From assembly GCA_021818565.1 (NCBI GenBank), contig JAKATV010000120.1, positions 1 to 11,857 of the forward strand: a stretch of DNA of 11,857 nt, in the 5' to 3' direction. The translations under genes and the position numbers were made by a program. The DNA comes from Planctomycetota bacterium. Lineage in GTDB: Bacteria > Planctomycetota > Phycisphaerae > WQYP01. Shown here piece after piece: positions 6,085 through 11,857 of this stretch; the first letter of the stretch is position 1; the number at the start of each line of letters is the position of its first letter. The notes beneath the pieces are model-generated. The model saw only the letters and a program-made list of their open reading frames with translations, was not told where the DNA came from and made no database searches.

Positions 6085-6815
6085 GCGCCGGATCCGATCT
6101 TCGCGTGGCGCGACTTTTCGAGTACCGCTTGAATGACCGTAACTAATTCCTCGGCAATCAGCGCATGGGCATGATCGTTGGGATGCACGCCATCGGGACC
6201 GGATACGCTTTCCAGCGGCACGCGGCTTAGCGCCGTGCCGTACCGCACAAACGGGCAATCCAGTTCCGCCGCCACTGCCCCGGCCGCCACACGATAAACT
6301 TCCAGTTCCCGATCGGATACCGGCTGGCCTCCATGCGCCTGGATCATCGCGCTGACATCTTTGCCGCTTAATTGCGATAAATATCGCCCGCGAATTTCCA
6401 GCGAGTGATTAGGCATATCCGTGAGAATCGGGCGCGATCCGGCGGCGATTATTTTATGCGCGATTTTTGTCAAGTTGGCGGCATATCGATCCACGCGAAT
6501 ACGATTCTGCACAATTTTTCCGTTGCTGATAACAAAACGTTTCCAGAGCAAATCCACATCATTGCCGCCCAGCATCACCAGCACCGCATCAGGATGATGC
6601 TGCCGCAGCAAGGGGTCGATAAGTTCCACCGCGTCGGCTGTGGTGCGATGAATGTCCGCGTCCACAATAAATGTGATATCCGGCAATTGGGTCCGGAGAA
6701 TATCCAGATAGCTCCGCTGGACGCGACCCGTTACATCGGTACCACGGATTTCCGCAATTCCCAGGCTGATGCTGTCGCCGACAATCAATAACGTTCGCTG
6801 CTGTTTGTCAGGCAT
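6081..6815 (-). CDS. SGNH/GDSL-family hydrolase
   Basis: This 244-residue, apparently cytoplasmic enzyme has no signal peptide. Block I is IVGDSISLG (11-19) with nucleophile Ser15. Block III is GGND (83-86) with Asn85. Block V is DGVHPN (208-213) with Asp208 and His211 completing the triad. The usual block II glycine is not evident: the region reads HRTTADAVE (56-64). The family includes esterases, acyl-transfer enzymes and deacetylases, and the substrate cannot be read from the sequence. The ATG at 6815 has an ideal AGGAGG just upstream and overlaps the ligase stop by 8 bases, while its own stop overlaps the next start. This places it firmly in the cassette, perhaps removing or moving an acyl group on the cassette's product. 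Confidence 0.88.
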   Translation of the reverse strand: MPDKQQRTLLIVGDSISLGIAEIRGTDVTGRVQRSYLDILRTQLPDITFIVDADIHRTTADAVELIDPLLRQHHPDAVLVMLGGNDVDLLWKRFVISNGKIVQNRIRVDRYAANLTKIAHKIIAAGSRPILTDMPNHSLEIRGRYLSQLSGKDVSAMIQAHGGQPVSDRELEVYRVAAGAVAAELDCPFVRYGTALSRVPLESVSGPDGVHPNDHAHALIAEELVTVIQAVLEKSRHAKIGSGA

Positions 6816-8187
6816 GGGCGGCCTCCTTGCTGTTTGGCACGGCGGAATTTACTGCCGGGTCAGTGTATTCGTACCGGTGATCCACCATGCGTTTGAGCTT
6901 GCGATCATGGCGGAGAAAACCGGGCGGATGCGTGATCAAACGCATATCAAATATGCCAATATCCAGGTTTTTGGTCAAATCCGGATATTGCAAACGCATC
7001 TGCGCCTGGACCTCGCTTCGCAATTGTTGCTCATCGGTGCGGAGGCACTCTACGTGAATTTCCATGATCTCCCGTAACCCCTCGAGTTTGAACACCACCT
7101 GCCAGTCATGCGTTAACCCCTCCACATGCCGGAGAATATTTTCAAACATCAGCGGATATAAATTGCCCCCGCTGGCGACAATTAATTCGTCGCGGCGACC
7201 GCGCAGGCGGGTCATACGCATACCTTTCAGGCCGCAGGGGCATGGTTCGGGAATCAGTCGCGTGATGTCCCGCGTGCGGTAGCGTAACAGCGGCATCACG
7301 GTGCGGCGCAAAGTTGTAAACACCAGTTCCCCAAGTCCGTTGGTGTCCGCTTCAATGACCTCCGGGTAAAAGTCCGTATCGTCGAGATGATAAATGTCCG
7401 GTTGCTCGCAGGGTTGATACCCTAGGCCGCCGCCGAGTTCTACGCTGCCATAGCACATGCGAACTTTCGCACCTTGCCACACGCGGTTCATCCATCCGAT
7501 GGCCTCGCGCGGCATTTCTTCGGCACCGCCGATTAGCAGCTTCAGCGGCACACTTCCGTGTTCTTCGGCCAATTCCGTCAGACGAATCAGCCAGGTGGGT
7601 TCACCCATGATGACATTAAATTCATACTGCTTGAGCCGCCGATAGACCTCCAGCGGGTCAACTTTCCCAAAGGCCATACAAAAGCAGTTGAGCTTCATCA
7701 GGGCGTTATGCACCAACATGCCGGGAATCCACATGGAAAAATCAAACGCATTGGCCACCCGATCGGTGGATCGCATGCCCATAACCTGCAAACCCGCCGC
7801 GTCAATTTGCGCGATTTGCGACAGTTCGCTCTGGTTGTAATAAATCTGTTTGTTTTTTCCGCTGGTTCCGGAAGATTCAAAAACAATGTTCGGTGGCTGG
7901 CAGATAAAGGCCCTGGGATTCGCGATAATATCTTCGGGCACGGTATAAAAATCGCCGAGATCCGCCGGCACTCGAACTTTGGCCGGATCAATGCCGCGGT
8001 CGTGGAAGGCTTTCCGATAAAACTCGCTGTGACGACCGACATATTTCACAATCTTTCGGAATCGCTGTGCGCGAAGTGTTGCTACGAGCCGCGGCGGCAT
8101 GGCTTGATAGATTCGCGCCGTGTTCGCCGGACTAAGTTGGTCCGCAAAAAGGTCTATCGGATTCAATTTCAGGTACCATCCTTTCAA
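6808..8187 (-). CDS. PaaK/CapK-like adenylate-forming ligase
   Basis: About 459 residues, related to phenylacetate-CoA ligases and F390-synthetase-like proteins that activate a carboxylate as an acyl-AMP. Visible motifs are P-loop SSGTSGKNK (105-113), YGSVELGGG (246-254), YRTRD (303-307, usually YRTGD), hinge GRRDELIVASGGNLYP (330-345) and a C-terminal lysine in HDRKLKRMVDHR (427-438). Cys260, His267 and CPCG (316-319) may form the metal site seen in some relatives. No carrier-protein gene is nearby, so the acceptor could be CoA or an amine. The start is uncertain: there is no ATG near the N-terminus. The longest sensible start is TTG at 8187. CTG at 8172 has AAAGGA 6 bases ahead, and TTG at 8166 is also possible. 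It lies 38 bases after the aminotransferase stop. Confidence 0.87.
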   Translation of the reverse strand: MKGWYLKLNPIDLFADQLSPANTARIYQAMPPRLVATLRAQRFRKIVKYVGRHSEFYRKAFHDRGIDPAKVRVPADLGDFYTVPEDIIANPRAFICQPPNIVFESSGTSGKNKQIYYNQSELSQIAQIDAAGLQVMGMRSTDRVANAFDFSMWIPGMLVHNALMKLNCFCMAFGKVDPLEVYRRLKQYEFNVIMGEPTWLIRLTELAEEHGSVPLKLLIGGAEEMPREAIGWMNRVWQGAKVRMCYGSVELGGGLGYQPCEQPDIYHLDDTDFYPEVIEADTNGLGELVFTTLRRTVMPLLRYRTRDITRLIPEPCPCGLKGMRMTRLRGRRDELIVASGGNLYPLMFENILRHVEGLTHDWQVVFKLEGLREIMEIHVECLRTDEQQLRSEVQAQMRLQYPDLTKNLDIGIFDMRLITHPPGFLRHDRKLKRMVDHRYEYTDPAVNSAVPNSKEAAHA

Positions 8188-8225
8188 AGTCCCACCGGCT
8201 TTTAGCGCGGTTTTGAGCGTATTGT

Positions 8226-9581
8226 CTAGCGCACAGACTTCATGGCCTGTCCGATGGCCTGGGTCGTAAATTCCAAGTCATCGGCCCGGTGCGCAGCGCT
8301 GACAAACCAGCAGGCGGAACCGGAACTGTTGACATGCACACCCTGCATCAGCAACGAATGCCGGAATGCCGCATAGCGCTGCGTGTTTACTTTTAACAAG
8401 TCCCGATAATGCTTCAACGGCCGGCCATCCTCATTAAAAATGACTTGAAACATGCTGCCCACGCCTTGCACCACGCACACCACGCCCGCGTCGGTGGCCG
8501 CCCGGCGAATTGCTTCCATGCAGCTTCGGCCATGGCTGTAAATATTTTCCAGTGTTCCCGGCTCATTTATTTTGCGCAATGTATAAAGTGCGGCGGCGGC
8601 ACACAAGGGATTGCCATTGTAGGTTCCTCCATGTTTTACAACATTAGCGCCCACCTGTTCCATAATCGCCCGGCGACCCGCGAACGCGCTGATGGGAAAT
8701 CCTCCGCCGATAGCTTTACTGAAAATTGTCAAATCCGGCGTGACGCCAAAATACTGTGCCGCTCCGCCGCGCGCCAGGCGAAAGCCGGTGACAATTTCAT
8801 CATAAATCAGCAAAATTCCCCGTTTGTCGCATTGCTCCCGCAGCCATGGCAGCAGTCCGTCTTCCGGCATAATGCAGGCGTTATTCGCCACAATCGGTTC
8901 TAAAATAATCGCCGCCGATTCATCGCCGTGTTCTTTAAGCAACTGCTCAATAATGTCCTTGTGATTCCAGGGCGCAATAATGACATCCCCGCTGACGCCC
9001 TCTGGAATACCCCGCGAATGCGGACTGTTATGCGGGTGATCCAGCGGACCAGCTTCGGTGGATGTGGGACGGTTGCTTACCGCCAGCACGTCGATCCAGC
9101 CATGATAGTGTCCCTCAAATTTGATAATCCGATTGCGACCGGTAAATCCGCGCGCGGCGCGAATGGCTCCGCTGATGGCTTCCGATCCGGAATTCGCATA
9201 ACGCACCAGTTCCGCCCCGGGAACCATGGCGCAGATTTGTTCAGCCAGTTCCACCTCTACGGTGTTGCACGTGCCAAACATGGTGCCGCGGTCCAACTGT
9301 TCTTGCACCGCCGAGACCAGGCCGCTGTCCGCGTGGCCGAGAATCGCACTGCCGTAGCTCAGCAGGTAATCGATAAATTCATGGCCATCCACATCCCATA
9401 CATGTGATTTGTTGCCCCGCGCAATGTACAACGGATAGGGCAACGGGCCGGTGGTGGAACTGCGCGCTGAACTGCTGATTCCGCCCGCCAGCACCTGCTT
9501 GGCCCGGGCAAACCATCGCTGGGATTGGCTCGTAGCATGAAGGTCCGTCAGGCCCAAAGGATGTACCATCGTTTGTGTCAT
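8226..9581 (-). CDS. GSA-aminomutase-like class III aminotransferase
   Basis: This 451-residue PLP enzyme resembles glutamate-1-semialdehyde 2,1-aminomutase and its 'aspartate aminotransferase family' relatives. The N-terminal LAGGISSSAR (31-40) echoes the PGGVNSPVRA start of GSA aminomutase. Further motifs are VWDVDGHEFIDY (61-72), phosphate-binding NSGSEA (130-135), KFEGHYHGW (154-162), PLP-ring Asp261 in DEIVTGFR, catalytic Lys289 in FSKAIGGGFP, and HGGTYNGNP near 317-325. True HemL is somewhat shorter and serves haem synthesis. The lack of haem genes and the cassette context suggest a different carbonyl substrate, though haem function is not excluded. The ATG at 9581 is 4 bases after the M20 stop, with a poor Shine-Dalgarno, implying coupling. 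A second ATG four codons later is possible. Confidence 0.9.
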   Translation of the reverse strand: MTQTMVHPLGLTDLHATSQSQRWFARAKQVLAGGISSSARSSTTGPLPYPLYIARGNKSHVWDVDGHEFIDYLLSYGSAILGHADSGLVSAVQEQLDRGTMFGTCNTVEVELAEQICAMVPGAELVRYANSGSEAISGAIRAARGFTGRNRIIKFEGHYHGWIDVLAVSNRPTSTEAGPLDHPHNSPHSRGIPEGVSGDVIIAPWNHKDIIEQLLKEHGDESAAIILEPIVANNACIMPEDGLLPWLREQCDKRGILLIYDEIVTGFRLARGGAAQYFGVTPDLTIFSKAIGGGFPISAFAGRRAIMEQVGANVVKHGGTYNGNPLCAAAALYTLRKINEPGTLENIYSHGRSCMEAIRRAATDAGVVCVVQGVGSMFQVIFNEDGRPLKHYRDLLKVNTQRYAAFRHSLLMQGVHVNSSGSACWFVSAAHRADDLEFTTQAIGQAMKSVR

Positions 9582-9585
9582 AGCT

Positions 9586-10908
9586 CTATTTTACCGGTAA
9601 AGTTGTCCAATGTATTGCACATAGCGCAAAAGATAGCGCCGCATCATGCACCGCTTTTAATTCCACGTATTCATCCGCACCATGCGCCTGCTCCAGACTG
9701 CCGGGACCCCATACCAGCGTGGGTGTTTGGTTGATACCCCAGCGCAGCCCCGCTTCGCAACCCGCGTTAAAACCGCGCCATGACATGCTGCTTGCTGTTA
9801 AACCGATGTCCGTCATTGCCGCCAACGCACATTGCGCCAGCGGATGACCCGCGGATAATTCATGGCCGCCGTAGTCTTCGGAAAATTCAATATCCAGGCG
9901 GCAACCGCTGGCTTTTCCGTTTTGCTGCAATTCGCACAGCCGATCTTGAAACCGCTTCTTCCATGCTTCAATATCATCCGCTGGCAGCAGCTCCAAGTAC
10001 CCCGCACACCCGGCTAAGTCACAGGTGGCACCCTGCCAATTTCCACCCTCTATATGATCCACTGTAATCGGGCGCATCAAAGGATAGCGGGCAAACAGCT
10101 CATTGGCATCGGGCACGGCAAATTCCGTTTCCATAAGCTCCAGGTGTTCCAGCACCGCGCGCAAACCAATAATGGCGTCGATTCCAAGCCATTTAACGGT
10201 ACCATGCGCCGCTTTGCCTTGTACTCGGATGGCGAATCTTACGCCGCCGCGCGAGGCATTTCGTGGCTGTCCCTCTGTGGGTTCCAGCACAATTAATCCA
10301 TCCGGATGATAGCCCCGCACATAACTGGTTAAGGTGCCCAAACCCACGCAGTCCTCTTCGCCGGGAACAATTTCCACCCTCACATCGCCCGGCAGGCCCT
10401 GCGGATACGCGCTTTTCAACGCCAATAGTGCCGCCAACGCACTGGCCAGCGGGCCTTTTACATCGCAAGCGCCCCGGCCATAAATCCGCCCGTCGGAAAT
10501 TTTCCCCGACCACGGGCCATGCGTCCATCGCTGTGGATCACCCGGTGCAATGACATCGCTGTGCGCGTTAAACATCAAACTGCGGCCAGGGCCACGTCCG
10601 GGAAATGTGATAACCAGGGTGGGGCGCCCGGCCAGCGGAATGTGCCGTAAAGTTGCTTGCCGATAGGCGTTAAGCTCTGTTTCCGAAGACTCGAATAAAT
10701 CCGTTTCAAAGCCATTTTGCTTAGCCCATCGGGCGATAAACATGACCAGATCGCGCTCGTTGCCGCTGGTGGATGGAATTTGCAACAGCTTTTCCAGCAG
10801 GTCCTGGGCGGCGGGCTGACCCTGATGCAGAATGTCTTTCAGTTCGCGTTGTAGATTCTGCGATGGTGTTGGAAATGCTGCGTGTTGGGCCGTGGTTATT
10901 GCAGGCAT
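9586..10908 (-). CDS. M20-family metallohydrolase (ArgE/DapE/carboxypeptidase type)
   Basis: This 440-residue protein has the full M20 di-zinc set: His116 and Asp118 in NAHSDV, bridging Asp149 in GACDVKG, catalytic Glu184 with Glu185 in PGEED, Glu209 in LEP, and His409 in the closing motif WGPGSLEQAHGADEYVEL. His235 in GKAAHG belongs to the dimerisation (lid) domain, about 220-335. M20 enzymes hydrolyse N-acyl or peptide bonds, such as N-acetylornithine or succinyl-diaminopimelate. Which bond is cut here is unknown. There is no signal peptide, so it is cytoplasmic. In the cassette it could remove a protecting acyl group or trim a peptide bond. The ATG at 10908 has only a weak GCGAG-like site and lies 34 bases after the phosphatase stop. 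Confidence 0.9.
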   Translation of the reverse strand: MPAITTAQHAAFPTPSQNLQRELKDILHQGQPAAQDLLEKLLQIPSTSGNERDLVMFIARWAKQNGFETDLFESSETELNAYRQATLRHIPLAGRPTLVITFPGRGPGRSLMFNAHSDVIAPGDPQRWTHGPWSGKISDGRIYGRGACDVKGPLASALAALLALKSAYPQGLPGDVRVEIVPGEEDCVGLGTLTSYVRGYHPDGLIVLEPTEGQPRNASRGGVRFAIRVQGKAAHGTVKWLGIDAIIGLRAVLEHLELMETEFAVPDANELFARYPLMRPITVDHIEGGNWQGATCDLAGCAGYLELLPADDIEAWKKRFQDRLCELQQNGKASGCRLDIEFSEDYGGHELSAGHPLAQCALAAMTDIGLTASSMSWRGFNAGCEAGLRWGINQTPTLVWGPGSLEQAHGADEYVELKAVHDAALSFALCAIHWTTLPVK

Positions 10909-10942
10909 AAGGCTCGCATTCTTTCATTTGGTTGAGAGCGAT

Positions 10943-11635
10943 TTAAATCGCTGCTACCCGCGATGTCCATGCCCCATTCATAATCGCGGCAATGTCGTGC
11001 AGGCTGTTGTAAGGAATATAGGCGTGTTGCCGGGCCGCCAATTCCTGCGCCAGAACTCCTTTGGCAAATACAATATCGGCCTGCCGAGCCGGGCAAATAT
11101 CACTGCGGCCGTCGCCTACATAAATGGTTTTCCGCCGGCCTATATGCAGATCACGGGCGCTGCTGCATTTGCAATGGGCTGCCGCTGATAAGCAAAATTC
11201 CGTTTTGTGTGGGCAGACCAGATGCAGTTGCTGATCTACTCGGGCGATTCGATTAGCCCGAATTTTAATGTCGCTGACACTAAAGCGTCGAAGAAGTCTG
11301 CTGATAGATTTTTCAATCCCATCGCTGAGAATGGCAAACGGGACGTGATGCTGCCGGAGAAGGGAAATCAGCGGGAGAAACCCCGAATCAATTTCCACTT
11401 GATCGATAAAATCGTAAAGATCTTTATCAGAAACGTCCAAAAGCGAAAATTCTTCCCGTAAACACGCTTCTGAGCCAATCAGGCCGGCTTTCCACCGCTC
11501 TTCAATGAGCCTCCAAGATTCATTGCGTGAAAATTTATTTACCAATTCGTCCAGCACATCCTGGCGCGAGATCGTGCCGTCAAAATCAAGCCATACCTGT
11601 ACGGTTTGTGGATCAGGTAAAATCACGTTTTTCAC
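10943..11635 (-). CDS. HAD-IB phosphatase, MtnX-like
   Basis: About 230 residues from the chosen GTG start. HAD motif I is WLDFDGTIS (15-23) with nucleophile Asp17 and general acid Asp19. Motif II is ILSDG (102-106) with Ser104. Motif III is Lys169 and motif IV is GDGRSD (174-179). The following CPARQADIVFAKGVLAQELA (181-200) is the hallmark of MtnX, which dephosphorylates 2-hydroxy-3-keto-5-methylthiopentenyl-1-phosphate in methionine salvage, and of many MtnX-like enzymes of unknown substrate. No other salvage gene is present. The GTG at 11635 is preferred because AGAGGA lies about 9 bases ahead and it puts motif I near the N-terminus. ATGs at 11662 and 11686 have no good site. This is the first gene of the minus-strand cassette. 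Confidence 0.88.
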   Translation of the reverse strand: MKNVILPDPQTVQVWLDFDGTISRQDVLDELVNKFSRNESWRLIEERWKAGLIGSEACLREEFSLLDVSDKDLYDFIDQVEIDSGFLPLISLLRQHHVPFAILSDGIEKSISRLLRRFSVSDIKIRANRIARVDQQLHLVCPHKTEFCLSAAAHCKCSSARDLHIGRRKTIYVGDGRSDICPARQADIVFAKGVLAQELAARQHAYIPYNSLHDIAAIMNGAWTSRVAAI

Positions 11636-11731
11636 TATGAAAATTCCTCTTAAATCACTCATGGCTTTCAGGCCCCGCCGGGCCATATGTGGCCACCGGG
11701 GGCTACTGTGCGAAAACCATTTTTAAATCTT

Positions 11732-11762
11732 CGATAAAAGGGGATTTTTATCCCATTTATCG
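11732..11762. repeat. 31-bp AT-rich inverted repeat upstream of cassette
   Basis: CGATAAAAGGGGAT (11732-11745) pairs with ATCCCATTTATCG (11750-11762) around TTTT, with one small internal mismatch/bulge. It lies about 97-127 bases upstream of the preferred phosphatase start and overlaps a candidate -10. No T-run follows on either strand, so an operator or leader hairpin is more likely than a terminator. Confidence 0.5.
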
Positions 11763-11774
11763 CGTGCGTTCCAA
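11747..11774 (-). promoter_or_regulatory. Weak candidate promoter of the cassette
   Basis: On the minus strand, TTGGAA (complement of 11769-11774) and GATAAA (complement of 11747-11752) are 16 bases apart. Each matches consensus at about four of six positions. The -10 sits inside the inverted repeat at 11732-11762. Other promoters to the right, or beyond the window, are possible. Confidence 0.25.
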
Positions 11775-11857
11775 AATCCACTGGTATCTTAGGGCAAAGG
11801 GGGGGGTAATATCAACCATGGTCAATAGTTAACGGGGGTATTCCAAGAGGTGGTATT

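Larger units (their letters stand above)
11636..11857. other. Leader and promoter region of the cassette
   Basis: There is no convincing gene on either strand. On the minus strand it must hold the control region of the phosphatase-led cassette. It contains a 31-bp inverted repeat (11732-11762), a short repeat GGCCA-TATG-TGGCC (11681-11694) just before one possible ATG, and a run of eight G on the plus strand (11799-11806). Confidence 0.5.

Noticed and set aside
7558..8205. 215-codon plus-strand frame opposite the ligase gene
   Set aside because: It shadows the well-supported PaaK-like gene, with no recognisable motif or ribosome site.
8928..9407. 159-codon plus-strand frame opposite the aminotransferase
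   Set aside because: It is antisense to conserved PLP motifs, and its composition fits a shadow frame.
11807..11819. TAATATCAACCA, resembling the MarR box
   Set aside because: The match is partial, the conserved AGTATA half is missing, and no promoter is in the same register.
1..11857. CRISPR array or tandem repeats
   Set aside because: No regularly spaced direct repeats were seen on reading the window.

Overview
The window looks like a chromosomal segment of a Gram-negative bacterium with moderate GC. Evidence is a lipobox lipoprotein with a BamE/SmpA-type fold, an HlyD-type periplasmic adaptor and an FtsX/MacB-type exporter. Nothing fixes the phylum. The gene types would fit the Planctomycetes-Verrucomicrobia group, but that is a weak impression. 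Stops are standard: TGA ends several intact genes here.

Left part (1-2147). Bases 1-71 may hold the first 23 codons of a transposase-like gene running off the left edge. After a gene-poor stretch comes a small BamE-like lipoprotein (335-733, minus). Divergent from it is a MarR-family regulator (928-1416, plus), followed by a WrbA-type NAD(P)H:quinone oxidoreductase (1499-2119, plus). The marR and wrbA promoters share a 17-bp AT-rich box with one mismatch, in the same register to the -35 hexamer. This points to a self-regulated MarR/WrbA redox module.

Middle part (2148-5189, minus). A DevBCA/MacAB-like ABC exporter reads permease, then ATPase, then HlyD adaptor. The permease is split by one in-frame TGA at 4458-4460 with no frameshift, so it is probably a recent nonsense pseudogene, a read-through site or a base error.

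Right part (5288-11635, minus). Seven tightly packed genes read leftward: a HAD-IB phosphatase (MtnX-like), an M20 metallohydrolase, a GSA-aminomutase-like class III aminotransferase, a PaaK-like adenylate-forming ligase, an SGNH hydrolase and two four-helix SMR/DMT-type membrane proteins. Several overlap by 4-8 bases (ATGA, GTGA), so they are very likely one transcription unit. The set looks like a small-molecule assembly and export cassette. I do not recognise the pathway, and this is the most novel system in the window. The exporter genes lie 98 bases downstream and may belong to the same unit or have their own promoter near a 12-bp palindrome. Upstream of the cassette (11636-11857) there is a long leader with a 31-bp inverted repeat.
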